Below are positions 1 through 10,079 of a stretch of DNA of 64,000 nucleotides, piece by piece. A program made the position numbers and the translations under genes. Numbering within the stretch: the stretch's first letter is position 1; every line of letters starts with the position of its first letter. The notes under the pieces were generated by a model, which searched no databases, was not told the DNA's origin, and saw nothing but the letters and a program-made list of their open reading frames with translations. This stretch comes from Takakia lepidozioides (lineage: Eukaryota; Streptophyta; Takakiopsida; Takakiales; Takakiaceae): contig CM060732.1 of the NCBI GenBank assembly GCA_030704615.1, positions 53,303,053 through 53,367,052 of the forward strand, written 5' to 3'.

Positions 1-401
1 CTACGTGAGGGAAATTCATACTACTTCGAAGTAGTGGATGACCTGCTTCATTCAACATCGTTCAAGTTATTTCACCATAAATCTTATTGTTGTCATACAT
101 TGTTCATTCAGCCCTCTTTTGTCATCCGACATTCATCCTATATTCATCCATTCCACATACCCATTCATCCGTAAGAATTTCGTCGCACACTACTCTCAAA
201 TTTTCATACATGGAACTCTACGTCTTAGGTATGTTGCCCTCAATTCCACTCAACACTGCCCCCACGACAATAGGTTCTGCTTTTCCCACGGCTATAGGCT
301 CCGCTTTCCTTCTGTGCTCACGCTTAGGAAATCTACTCACGCTTAACGAAGTCTGCTCACGCTTAGTCCGCTAGGCGTGAACGCGCTCACGCGCTAGCTT
401 C
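1..401. other. Unassigned flank upstream of gypsy element 1
   Basis: No convincing gene. The last 130 bases contain a short repeated motif built on CTCACGCTTAG and GCGCTCACGCGCTAG. The final five bases, GCTTC at 397-401, are the left copy of the target-site duplication of the retrotransposon that follows. Confidence 0.5.
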
Positions 402-1029
402 TGTCACGGACATAGCCTAGAGGAACTTACCATAAGTAAATACCAGAAGTTACCAAGTTATCATGACTTACCGTGATTTATCATGATCTACCATGATTTA
501 CCATTACTTACCAAGTTACCGGGAGTTTACCAAATTACCAAGAGTAACTTGGGAAACTGCTCAGGAAGCTTCCTTGGAGGAAACTTCTCCATCAAGATAC
601 CTCCTTTGTTTAAGGAAGCTTCTCCATCAAGAAACCTTTGTTTAATCTTGGAAACTTCTCCAGCAAGAAACCTCCATAAGGAAAGCTTCTTAGGGAAGCT
701 TCTTAGTAGTCAGTATATATAGGAGGCGAGACTGGACACTCTTCAGTCTCGCCAACACCAGTTCAAGCTACTCTTGTTTCCAGTTCCCAGTACTCTAGTC
801 CAGTTCCCGGTACCCTAGCCCAGTTTCCAGTATCTGGTACTCCAGTCCAGTTTCCAGCATTTCCAGTATTTAAGTCGTGTTCCAATATCTCGTACTCTTG
901 TTCATTGTTATAAAGATCGTCTTGATTTACTCATCATGCATTCAGCCACGCCGGCCTTGACTTCTTGTCTAGTCTTGTACCTCTAATCTAATCTCTGATT
1001 TGTGTTCAGTCATGTTCTCGTCCTTGACA
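402..1029 (+). repeat. 5' LTR of gypsy element 1
   Basis: Begins TGTCACGG and ends CCTTGACA. It matches 6203-6849 along its length with small indels. It contains tandem ACCATGATTTACC-like and GGAAGCTTCTCCA-like motifs, a TATA box and a hairpin near the expected transcription start. A sequence TGGCGAGACTAAAG begins three bases downstream (1033) and is the best primer-binding-site candidate, though I cannot match it to a tRNA with certainty. Confidence 0.92.
713..753 (+). promoter_or_regulatory. LTR TATA box and R-region hairpin
   Basis: TATATATAGG at about 713-722 is followed by a perfect 10-bp inverted repeat, GGCGAGACTG at 725-734 and CAGTCTCGCC at 744-753, with a 9-nt loop. The same arrangement recurs in the 3' LTR (around 6530-6570) and in the LTR remnant near 59,840. 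Position just after a TATA box suggests the start of the retroelement transcript, so the hairpin would sit at the RNA 5' end. Confidence 0.6.
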
Positions 1030-1082
1030 GTTTGGCGAGACTAAAGTTTGTTCCTTAGTTAGTTAAGACGGAAGGCACATTT

Positions 1083-2110
1083 GTGGAAATGGTCGCCACA
1101 TTGCAGAGTCTTCAGCTCCAGATGCAAGAACTTTGTGCCTCTACTGCCCAACTACAAGCTGATCAGTCTCAAGATCTTGGCAACGCTCTCAACAATTTGC
1201 AACAACAAATTTCAGAGTTGAAGGAGTCGAACAATGGATCTTCAACCTTACGAGTCTCTACTACAACAAATCCTACTGCAACGGTTCCTCCAAATATTGA
1301 ACAGATTACAATGGAACCAAAGGTCAGCATGCCCGAAAAATTGATGGGACGAGATCAAGATTTCGCGGTTTTGTTCAACAAGTACGATTATTCCTACGAC
1401 TACATCCACAACGCTACCCTGATGAAAGTATTCAAGTGGAATTTGTGGGCACCCTTCTATCCGGCACTGCCTTATCTTGGTTTGCACCGCTATTAGAGAA
1501 AAATTTGCATTTACTATACAATTTTGAAGCGTTCATGTCCGAGTTCACTGCAACGTTTGGAGAGAATGATAGAGAGAGAGAGAGTTGCAGAGACAAAGAT
1601 GCGAAATCTTCGACAAGGAGCACGTCCAGCTTTCGTTTATGCTGCCGAATTTCGACAACTTGCGTGCGACCTTGACTGGAATGAGAAGAGTCTCATTAGT
1701 CAGTTTCGATGTGGCCTAAAAGAGGATGTTAAAGATTTGTTGCTGACAATGTCAAATGTGAGTACACTGAGCGAATTCATCACCCAAGTCATTGCATACG
1801 ATAATTGTTTGTTCGAAAGACGTCAAGAGAAGCGATCTGGATGGTCGACAACGCATCATGCCGTTGCTACTACGACACCAAACACAACGATCCATCAGAC
1901 ATCCGGTAATGATCCTATGCAGATTGATGCTGTCCGATTCAAGCCATTCAGCCACAAGAAAAACAAAGACGGCGCTCGAATGGATTATGCCTTTATTGCG
2001 GAGAAGATGATCACATAGCATTAAACTACCCCAACAAGAGAAGATTCAAAGCTCAAGCACAACTCAAGTGTTCGATATGAGGAGGTCGGAAAACGAAGAT
2101 GTACAGTCAC
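1083..2110 (+). pseudogene. gag of gypsy element 1 (frameshifted)
   Basis: Encodes the capsid-nucleocapsid polyprotein that packages retrotransposon RNA in cytoplasmic particles. The first reading frame starts at the ATG at 1083-1091 region with a glutamine-rich coiled-coil-like N-terminus (1090-1240). The retrotransposon gag core (FVGTLLSGTALSWFAPLL and AAEFRQLACDLDW segments) is spread over two frames between 1436 and 1700, so at least two frameshifts are present. A zinc knuckle of the CX2CX4HX4C type lies at about 1988-2030 in a third frame, with the last cysteine changed to tyrosine. The minus-strand copy at 12.4-13.3 kb has the same core. Non-functional as it stands. Confidence 0.82.
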
Positions 2111-2179
2111 AGTAGGGACCATGCGGCTGGACACCCCAAATTCCTCACCAAAAAAATGTCTTTTTCTACCTCCAGACCT

Positions 2180-2560
2180 TGTACCTTGTTTCACAGTTCC
2201 AGTAAAGGATGCAAAATCGAGATATCTCCGTAGAAGCACTTTTGGACTCGGGTGCTTCAGCGTGTTTTTATTGACAAAGACTTTGCGAAGCAACACAATT
2301 CAACGCTCGTTAGAAAGAAATTCTCGACCCCTGTTGAAGTCATCGATGGACGACCGTTAGCATCAGAAAATATTGACCATGAAACTCAACCCCTTGAAGT
2401 GAAGCTTAAAAATCAAGCATCACATGTTGTTTTCAATGTCATCCAGTCTCCAACGAATCATGTGATCATTGGACTTCCCTGGTTTGTACTTCATAATCCT
2501 GAAATCGACTGGCGATCGCGAAAAAATTTGGCAAGACAAAAATGCAAAAATACCAAAGGT
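2180..2560 (+). pseudogene. Retropepsin-type aspartic protease of gypsy element 1
   Basis: The segment reads as a gypsy protease: a LLDSGAS-type active site at about 2236-2262 (split by a frame change) followed by CFIDKDFAKQHN and, near 2460-2490, the conserved IIGLPWF motif and the HNPEIDW linker into RT. It would release gag and pol proteins. The hexamer TTGTAC at 2484-2489 inside this region is exactly where other copies of the family in this window are interrupted by a DNA transposon. Confidence 0.75.
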
Positions 2561-2639
2561 ATTCAACCCCTGTTTCTTGGAGTTAGAGCCTTCATGAAAG
2601 CTACGAAGAAATACGCGACATTTGTACTTTATGCGACTC

Positions 2640-3940
2640 CGATCAAAACCACAACAGACCAAAGTACTTTGACATTACCCACTCAATATCAAGGTTTCAA
2701 GGATGTCTTCAAGAAGAAAAATGCAGACATGTTGCCAGAACATCGACCTTATGATTGTGCAATTGAATTGCAAGAAGAAGCTCAACCATCATTCGGTCCG
2801 ATCTACAATTTATCTTAGACGGAGTTGGCTGCTTTACGCGAATACATTGATGAAAATTTGTCAAAGAATTTCATTCGACATTCGAAATCACCCGCGGGAG
2901 AACCTATCTTATTTGTGAAGAAGAAGACGGATCGTTACGCATGTGTGTGGACTATCGTGGGCTCAACAAAGTCACTATAAAAAATCGTTACCCACTACCG
3001 CTGATTTCCGGACTCCTCGAACAACTTGGACGAGCAAATTTTTTCACAAAGATCGACTTGAGAGGAGCTTACAACCTTGTACGGATAAAAGAATGAGACG
3101 AATGGAAGACTACTTTTCGCACAAGGTACGGACATTTCGAATACAGTGTTATGTCTTTCGGTCTTACAAATGCTCCAGCAATTTTTCAACACATGATGAA
3201 TGACATCTTTCGAGAATTTTTAGATGACTTTGTAGTCATCTATTTGGACGACATTTTGATATTTTTACAGAATGAAGAAGAACATGGTCGCCATGTACGC
3301 CTTGTCCTTGATAAATTGAGATAAAGAGGACTATATGTCAAGTTGGAAAAATGTCTTTTCCATCAATCTGACGTCGAATTTTTGGGCTACATTATTTCCG
3401 ACAAATGAGTCTTTATGGATCAGAAGAAAATACAAACCATCATCGAGTGGATTAAACCAACTTCGGTCCGAGATGTACAATGTTTTCTAGGATTTGCAAA
3501 TTTCTATAGAATCTTCATCAAGGACTATTCCAAAATTACTGCACCATTGACACGACTCACAGGGAAGGACAAATTTGTATGGGACAATAAGGCTGACCAA
3601 GAATTTGAAATGCTGAAGCAGACATTTACAACGGCTCCAATACTGGTACATACAGACCCATCTAAACCATTTTTTTTGGAAGCAAATGCATCGGACTTTG
3701 CACTTGTCGCGGTACTCTCAATACGGTACAGATGGCCGACTTCACCCTGTTGGTTTTCGTTCTCGCAAATTTTCCGCTGCGGAGATCAATTATGAAATCC
3801 ATGACAAAGAACTTCTAGCGATTATTAATGCTTTTGAGGAGTGGCGTCATCTATTGGAGGGAGCTAAACATCAGGTCACAGTCTATACCGATCACAAAAA
3901 CCTCGAGTATTTTATGAGTGCTCGTGTTTTGAATTGACGT
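2640..3940 (+). pseudogene. Reverse transcriptase and RNase H of gypsy element 1
   Basis: Copies the element RNA into DNA. Visible are the RT entry motif around 2740-2900, [10 protein letters not shown] near 2941, the FGLTNAPA fingers-palm motif near 3155-3180, the catalytic YLDD box at 3241-3252, CFLGFANFYR at about 3481, and an RNase H region ([12 protein letters not shown], then [17 protein letters not shown]) at 3660-3920. In-frame stops occur at 2816-2818, about 3322 and 3406-3408, and a frame change at about 3715 in the RNase H domain. A TGA at 3937 follows the last block. The copy is dead. A very similar segment at 57.5-58.7 kb shares some of the same lesions. Confidence 0.9.
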
Positions 3941-4092
3941 CAAGCGAGATAGAGTATATCACTAGCAAGGTTTGATTTTGTTATTACCTACCGTCTCGGA
4001 CATCTTCAAGGAAAACCAGATGCTCTTTCTCAACGATCGTATCTTGCGCCAAAAGAAGGGTTGCAGCTTTTGACCAACAGAAATCCATCATC

Positions 4093-5295
4093 TTGAAACC
4101 AGCAAATCTACAAGTGAATATGCTATCAATGCCCACCTATGACGATGTAGAGATCATAAAGGAGATCCAAGAAGTATTGAAGAGCGACCAATTTGCCACG
4201 ACACTACGAAGTCAACTAAATCGACCTCGAGACAACCCACATGTTACAAACGACTTCGAATTCAAAGATGGCTTATTTTATTTCAAGGGACTTCTCTATG
4301 TACCTCCAGGACCTATGCGACTTCGAATTCTTCAAACATGTCATGATCTTCCGGCTGCAGGACATTTTGGCTTCAACAAAACAATGGAATTGATATCCAG
4401 GGACTATTGGTGGCTGCAGATGTGGAAACTCGTGAAAGAATTTATAAAATCTTGCGACACGTGTGCTAGAGCGAGTGGACCACAACATCGACCTTACGGC
4501 CTTCTTCAACCATTACCCATTCCCAAGGGTCCATGGTCGTCCGTGTCTATGGACTTTATTACGGACCTTCCAATTTCCAAGACCACCGATTCAATCTTTG
4601 TTATTGTAGATCGTTTTACAAAGATGACACATTTCATTCCATGTAATAAGACGGTTACCGGCGAGGAAACTGCAAGACTCTTCCTCAATACTATCTACCG
4701 CATTCATGGACTCCCGAAGGACATCGTATCTGATCGAAGACCACAGTTCATATCAAATTTCTGGAGGGGATTATTTCACATATTGGATACTAAGATCAAC
4801 ATCTCTACAGCTAATCATCCACAGACTGATAGTCAAACCGAACGTGTAAACCAAATCTTGGAGCAGTATCTTCGATGTACGATAAATTATCACCAAGATA
4901 ATTGGACGGACCTTCTGTCATTAGCTGAGTTTGCCTACAACAACACTATACATTCTTCGACCAAGCAAACTCCATTTTTCTCTAATTATGGTCATCATCC
5001 TCGAGCAAACCCTTTCCACATGAAGACTGTTGGAAGCCCTGCTGCAGAAAACCTTGCTACTCATTTCGCTACAATTCACAAGGAGCTTACATTTCATCTC
5101 GCAGAAGCTCAAAAACAATACAAGGAGTACGCAGATCAACGTCGTCAACTCCAACCCCAGTTCAAGGTCGGGAGATTGTGTGTGGCTTCTTCGACGGGAC
5201 ATACAAACATTGCGACCCTTAAGGAAGTTGGATTATCAACGCCTGGGACCATTCAAAATTATTCGACAAATAAGTCCGGTCAGTTCTCGGTTTGA
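4093..5295 (+). CDS. Integrase of gypsy element 1 (open for 400 residues)
   Basis: Inserts the element cDNA into the genome. The HHCC zinc-binding motif is recognisable (CHDLPAAGHFGF then CDTCARA), followed by the DDE core: aspartate in SMDFITDLP, aspartate in VSDRRPQF, glutamate in HPQTDSQTERVNQ. The family usually has DRGPQF and HPQTDGQTE, so two glycines are replaced here by arginine and serine. The frame closes after the core at about 5180 and the reading moves to the next frame for the C-terminal part, so the integrase-chromodomain protein is split by one frameshift near 5190-5210. Confidence 0.88.
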   Translation: MKPANLQVNMLSMPTYDDVEIIKEIQEVLKSDQFATTLRSQLNRPRDNPHVTNDFEFKDGLFYFKGLLYVPPGPMRLRILQTCHDLPAAGHFGFNKTMELISRDYWWLQMWKLVKEFIKSCDTCARASGPQHRPYGLLQPLPIPKGPWSSVSMDFITDLPISKTTDSIFVIVDRFTKMTHFIPCNKTVTGEETARLFLNTIYRIHGLPKDIVSDRRPQFISNFWRGLFHILDTKINISTANHPQTDSQTERVNQILEQYLRCTINYHQDNWTDLLSLAEFAYNNTIHSSTKQTPFFSNYGHHPRANPFHMKTVGSPAAENLATHFATIHKELTFHLAEAQKQYKEYADQRRQLQPQFKVGRLCVASSTGHTNIATLKEVGLSTPGTIQNYSTNKSGQFSV

Positions 5296-5608
5296 ACTTC
5301 CACGAAGTATGCACATCCATCCAGTCTTTCATATTTCATTATTGGAGTTGTATCATTCATCGAATATTCCAGGGAGAGTCTCCGTACCACCTCCACCAAT
5401 CGAAGTCAATCAGGAAATTGAGTATGAAGTCGACGAAGTCTTAGACTCTCGCATCAAGTATAAACGTCTTGAGTATTTCGTACATTGGAAAGGCTACGAC
5501 ATCAGCGAACGAACGTGGGAACCTTCATCCAACCTCGCAAATGCATCTGACAAAGTTCAAGAGTTTCATCAACGATATCCAGCTAAGCACCGAGCTACAC
5601 GTCAATAA
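5190..5608 (+). CDS. Integrase C-terminus and chromodomain of gypsy element 1
   Basis: Continuation of the integrase in another frame. It holds the C-terminal domain with LGPFKIIRQISPVS and HPVFHISLLELYH, then a chromodomain at about 5419-5550: EIEYEVDEVLDSRI, YFVHWKGYD and ERTWEPSSNL, with the aromatic residues (Y, W, W) that in the family form the methyl-lysine cage. Chromodomains in this place target chromovirus insertion to heterochromatin. It ends at a TAA at 5606-5608. Confidence 0.88.
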
Positions 5609-6202
5609 GACGTCACAATGATGATGTTAGCTTCAAGGTGAAGACTTCACATTCAATATACCTGATACACGATAAAGAGGGAGGAGCACCACACATCAGT
5701 ATATATAGCTACACTTCTAGCACTCTTGCATCTTGTACTGGCAGTATGGAGTCACAGGAACCAGATACATTGGAGAAGTCGCTTACCCAGCTACCAGATC
5801 AGCCGTTCCGACTCTCATGATCTTCAATATCACGCCGACGCTCTCGAGATGATGGGCCACCAATGCGACGCGTACTTCCTCGTCTGGATCCCGTACGACG
5901 GCAAGTGGAGCCTACGCGAAGTCTGATAATTCTATTGGAAGTTGAGGCTTCGGACCCAGAGGGCAACGAAATCATGTTTGAATGCTGCTTCCAAAATCAA
6001 AATGCTCAAATTACTGCGTGGTCCCAAGTTCCAGGTGTTGGACACTATCAATGGTTGTAGGGACCTATAAATCATTTTAGTCAAGAACGAAGAGCCGAAT
6101 ACTTGGCAAGTACCATTTGCCGGATTTTGGATTTTCTCCAACTCTAAGCAAGTCCAAGTTTTTACCGCTCCTCGAGGAACTCGGCGCCAGAGAATGGGGT
6201 AA
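5609..6202 (+). other. Noncoding 3' region of gypsy element 1 with polypurine tract
   Basis: After the chromodomain stop there are about 590 bases without recognisable domains; short open frames here (5638-5820, 5863-6060) match nothing I know. The end AGAGAATGGGG (about 6189-6199) directly before the 3' LTR is the likely polypurine tract that primes plus-strand synthesis. Confidence 0.6.
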
Positions 6203-6849
6203 TGTCACGGATATAGCCCAGATGAACTTACTAGGAGTAAATACCAGAAGTTATCAAGTTACCATGACTTACCGTGATTTATCATGATCTACCATGATTT
6301 ACCATTACTTATCAAGTTACCGGGAGTTTACCAAATTACCAAGAGTAACTTGGGAAACTGCTCAGGAAACTTCCTTGGAGGAAACTTCTCCATCAAGATA
6401 CCTCCTTGGTTTAAGGAAGCTTCTCCATCAAGAAACCTTTGTTTAATCTTGGAAACTTCTCCAGCAAGAAACCTCCATAAGGGAAGCTTCTTAGGGAAGC
6501 TTCTTAGGGAAGCTTCTTAGTAGTCAGTATATATAGGAGGCAAGACTGGACACTCTTCAGTCTCGCCAACACCAGTTCAAGCTACTCTTGTTTCCAGTTC
6601 CCAGTACTCTAGTCCAGTTCCCGGTACCCTAGCCCAGTTTCCAGTATCTGGTACTCCAGTCCAGTTTCCAGCATTTCCAGTATTCAAGTCGTGTTCCAAT
6701 ATCTCGTATTCTTGTTCTTTGTTATAAAGATCGTCTTGATTCATATTTACTCATCATGCAATCGGCCACGCCGGCCTTGACTTCTTGTCTAGTCTTGTAC
6801 CTCTAATCTGATCTCTGATTTGTGTTTAGTCATGTTCTCGTCCTTGACA
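6203..6849 (+). repeat. 3' LTR of gypsy element 1
   Basis: Starts TGTCACGG and ends TTGACA, followed by the right target duplication GCTTC at 6850-6854. Slightly longer than the 5' LTR because of an extra copy of a GGGAAGCTTCTTA motif (about 6480-6515) and an ATTCAT insertion near 6740. The two LTRs are close to identical otherwise, suggesting insertion more recent than the number of coding lesions would imply. Confidence 0.92.
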
Positions 6850-7019
6850 GCTTCTATATATATACCAGTACCAGCCTCGTGTGTTGAAAGTACAATACCA
6901 GTCCAACACTAGTAATGACCTCTTTGTATTTTCAGAGTATTGTTCTCTTTACATTTATTTGCAAATACATTTTCTTCTCATTTCTAACACTTTTGGTGGT
7001 TTTCAGGTTTTCAGGTTAT
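6850..7019. other. Spacer between element 1 and an LTR remnant
   Basis: About 170 bases with the target duplication at its start, then TATA-like and T-rich sequence. No gene seen. Confidence 0.4.
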
Positions 7020-7165
7020 TGTCACGGACATAGCCCAGAGGAACTTACCATGAGTAAATACCAGAAGTTACCAAGTTACTATGTTACCGAAAGTTACCAT
7101 GATCTACCATGATCTACCATTAGTTATCAGAGTTTATCAAATTACCGAGAGTAATTTGGGAAGCT
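7020..7165 (+). repeat. Truncated LTR of the element 1 family
   Basis: TGTCACGGACATAGCCCAG and the following ACCATGATCTACC repeats match the first 145 bases of the element 1 LTR. The similarity ends near AGAGTAATTTGGGAAGC. It has no partner close by, so it is a fragment. Confidence 0.85.
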
Positions 7166-7582
7166 GGCTTTTTCCACGGCTTTTTCCACACTTTTTGGTG
7201 TGGAATCAGCCGCAATCCACACCTGCCGTTGGTGTAAGAAACGACTAGTGCTTTCGGACACCCCGTGGATGGCCTGGCTCTCGGGTGGCCCTGTGAAAAA
7301 ATCCACGGGAGGCTTTTTCCACAGGTGGTTTTTTTCACGGGGTGCATGGTCACATGGCCGCTGACATGGCCGATGGCATAGCTAACATGACAGAGTGTGA
7401 AAAAGGCCAGTGTGGCATGTTTCACGGTGGATTTCACACCTTGAACAAGCCACTATGCAACATGTGTCATATTTCATACTTCGACAAGTCACTATGCAAC
7501 ACGTGTTCGTTCCTATGTGGTGGTACGCATTAATTAATTATTAATTGTTTTCCAATATAAAGTTTGAATATTAATGGATTTA

Positions 7583-7628
<46 letters not shown>

Positions 7629-7760
7629 GGGAAAATGGACTATGGCCTTGATGAGAATATTATTAAATAATAAAAAATTAAAATTATATTTTTAGAAATT
7701 ATATTTATTTGCTCAGATACCAAAACACACCCTTTACAGGGAAGGAGAGTTTGCCTTAGT
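7166..7760. other. Low-complexity and unassigned sequence
   Basis: Contains GGCTTTTTCCACGG motifs and their inverse (GTGGAAAAAGCC type) at 7166-7345, suggesting a small foldback repeat. An (ATT)n microsatellite runs from about 7585 to 7627, followed by AT-rich sequence. No gene seen. Confidence 0.5.
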
Positions 7761-8740
7761 ATCCATGCTGAGTTGCATCTCCTACTCTCTTAGGCATTCA
7801 CCTTTTTCCCTCGGTTGTCCCACCCTTGACTGGGTCAGAAAAGCATTCATTCCACAACTTCTCCTCATCTCTATTACATGTTTCTGGATACTTTCTTATT
7901 GTCACTTTGGCAATATCATGTCAAAATCACTCCAAACTATGTACCATCTACCCATGCAGGTTTCTTGTAGCTATCCTTCCACAGGGAATCATAAGTAATC
8001 TGGAGCTTGAAATCCGGCCCTCTTGGATAACACTCTATCCCTGCTCCTTCAGCTGTCCATGCCTCTGCATAGATCATGCATACATCCTTGCATTGTTGTT
8101 AGCAGCTGACAATGGCAGCTTAGAGTTGTTCCAGCAAACACCCAACTCAACTTATTACACCAGTTCCTATTCTCAATTGCATCTACCACTCTGTAATCCA
8201 AAGGCATTTACCTTCCAAGACGGTTGTTCCAGACACAAGCAGCACACACCAGAGGTCCTTTTGGGTTGGTGATCGGTCATAACCTCCATGGGTCATGACA
8301 CAAGTCAAGTCCACAATGTGGTGAGGGCACCTTCTTCTTCAACCTATTTCTGCCCCCTTTGCCCTCTCATCAGACTCGTCCCTGAATGTTTGGTGATAAA
8401 GCCCTAGTTTGTCTTTTGCTCTTTTAACTCTATAGTAAAATTATCAGATGGAGGAGGGTCAGAGACAGTTGAAGGAGTAGGGATAGAGAGTGGGTCCAGA
8501 TTCATCCAAGAGGGCCAGATTTCAAGCACTATGATTCCTTGTGGATCCATTGCTACAAGAAACCTGCATGGGTAGATGGTGAACTGGAAGCTGCAGCAGC
8601 AGCGACACAATTGAGAAAATCAGGCACTGCTAATGAAGGCAACCTTCTTCAATACATTTCACCCTATTTTTCCCTCTTATCAAAATCGGCCCTAAATTTT
8701 CATGTTGAATTCTGCAATTTACTGGTTGAGTGAACCTTTG
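7761..8740. repeat. Interspersed repeat with inverted copies of an ACAAGAAACCTGCATGGGTA motif
   Basis: Two copies of one module face each other. The motif reads on the plus strand near 8555-8577 and as its reverse complement near 7950-7972. Further plus copies occur near 9090-9118 and 9910-9933. It accompanies the PPR fragments below and appears to be part of the same reshuffled element. No intact gene. Confidence 0.55.
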
Positions 8741-8900
8741 ATAGTTTGCAATGCGTGTGCAAGCCTGGCAGCTCTGGAGAACGGCAAAGAGTCCATGGCG
8801 ACATTGTCAGAGCTGCAATTGTACCACATGTCATTCTGAACAATACCCTTGTGGACATGTATGAAGGGAGTGTTCGATAGCTCTGGGAAAGAGGAAAAAG
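8741..8900 (+). pseudogene. PPR gene fragment 1
   Basis: The DNA encodes CNACASLAALENGKE, then in a shifted frame DIVRAAIVPHVILNNTLVDMY. This is the PLS-type pentatricopeptide pattern of land-plant and charophyte organelle RNA-binding proteins (the ACA-LAALE-GK-VH motif). It is about 50 codons long and frameshifted. Parallel fragments at 8985-9075 and 9620-9870 share the sequence. Confidence 0.72.
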
Positions 8901-8974
8901 TCCATGGTGACATCGTCAAAGTTGGAATTGTACCATGAGCAAATGAATAGAAGGATGAAGCCCGACCACATCAA

Positions 8975-9120
8975 GTTTGTGGGCGTTTGCAGTGAGTGTG
9001 CAAGCCTGGCAGCCCTGGAAAAGGGCAAAGAGGTGCATGGTTGCATCGCCAAAGCTGGAATTGTACCAGATGTGATTCCCTGTGGCTCAATAGCTACAAG
9101 AAACCTGCATGGGTAGATGG
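8975..9120 (+). pseudogene. PPR gene fragment 2
   Basis: Reads GVCSECASLAALEKGKEVHG followed by IAKAGIVPDV in one frame, then runs into the shared GATTCCCTGTGG...CTACAAGAAACC repeat. A single PPR unit without start, stop or neighbouring repeats in frame, so a fragment. Confidence 0.72.
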
Positions 9121-9304
9121 TCAACTAAAGGCTGCAGCTGCAGCGGCACAGTTAATAAAACCATGACCACAGCTTCTGAAAGAGGATCAAGAGAGGGAGT
9201 CCACAATGCCTCTTCTGGCACTTTTGGGCATGTGAAGATGCTTTGCGGCAGGCAGACGAACAGAGGCTCTACAAACTTTAAACCAATGAGGCATTTCAGC
9301 AGAT

Positions 9305-9628
9305 TCAGGTATGTATGTTTGTCTCTTGCTTAAGTGCATCAAGATGGAAGGTCTGGAAGCTGGAAAGCAGGTGCACACTCACATAATTCAAAGTGGATTC
9401 ACGCCAAATATTTTTCTACTCAACACCCTTGTCTCCATGTATGTTGAGTGCGGGAGCATCATGGATCCTCACCAAGTGTTCAACACAATGCCTCAACGAT
9501 CTTTGATCACGTGGAATATAATGTTGGCAGGAGTTACCAAGCATGGGTGTGGTAGGAATGCTTTGGAGACCTATGAGCAACTGTTTGCGCGAAGGGGTGA
9601 AGCCCAACCACATCACATTTGTTTGTAA
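9305..9628 (+). pseudogene. PPR gene fragment 3
   Basis: The longest piece, about 105 codons open. It contains KMEGLEAGKQVHTHIIQSGF, then PNIFLLNTLVSMYVECGSI, then VFNTMPQRSLITWNIMLAG, which is a P-L-S series as in organelle RNA editing or processing factors. It ends in unrelated sequence (EAQPHHICL). A complete PPR protein would have ten or more such units, so this is a captured or decayed fragment. Confidence 0.8.
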
Positions 9629-9870
9629 TGCGCAAGCCTGGGAGCTCTGGAAAAGGGCAAAGAGGTCCATGGTGACATTGTCAAATCTGGAATTGTACCC
9701 GATGTCATTCTGAACACTGCCCTGGTGGACTGCATGTATGCCAAATGTGGGAGCATCGAGGATGCAAAGGAAGTGTTCATGGCTGAACGAGATGTGGTGT
9801 CGTGGAGTGCGATGATTGCAGGATATGCACAGCAAGGCGCGGATGGAGGCTTTGGAGACCTATGAGCAAT
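9618..9870 (+). pseudogene. PPR gene fragment 4
   Basis: Reads CASLGALEKGKEVHG, DIVKSGIVPDVILNTALVD, MYAKCGSIEDAKEVF and RDVVSWSAMIAGYAQQ, a well-preserved L and S motif pair. A frame break within VD-MYAK and after YAQQG separates it from the rest. It is followed by the same CTGCATGGGTAGATGGT repeat as the other fragments. Confidence 0.8.
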
Positions 9871-10079
9871 GATGCAGGAAGAGGTGATTCCCTGTGGAAA
9901 AATAGCTCCAAGAAACCTGCATGGGTAGATGGTCGACTGGAAGCCGCAGCAGCAGCGACACAATTGAAAAAATCAGGCAATGCTAATCAAGGCACCTTCT
10001 TCAACACATTTCACTTTGTTTTCCCCTCTTATCATAATCGCCCTAAATTTTCATGTTTCAAGAATTCTGCAAGTTAGCT

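Larger units (their letters stand above)
402..6849 (+). mobile_element. Ty3/gypsy chromodomain LTR retrotransposon (element 1), complete but decayed
   Basis: A full-length chromovirus-type element: 5' LTR, gag, protease, reverse transcriptase-RNase H, integrase, chromodomain, polypurine tract, 3' LTR, in that order. Both LTRs begin TGTCA and end TGACA, and the element is flanked by the direct repeat GCTTC (397-401 and 6850-6854), which is the 5-bp target-site duplication expected for gypsy integrase. The pol region is broken by in-frame stops and frameshifts, so this copy cannot make its proteins. At least two further partial copies of the family lie in the window: a minus-strand gag-protease piece near 12.4-13.3 kb and an RT-integrase piece at 57.3-59.6 kb. 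Domain order and chromodomain are seen directly; activity of relatives is inference. Confidence 0.93.
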
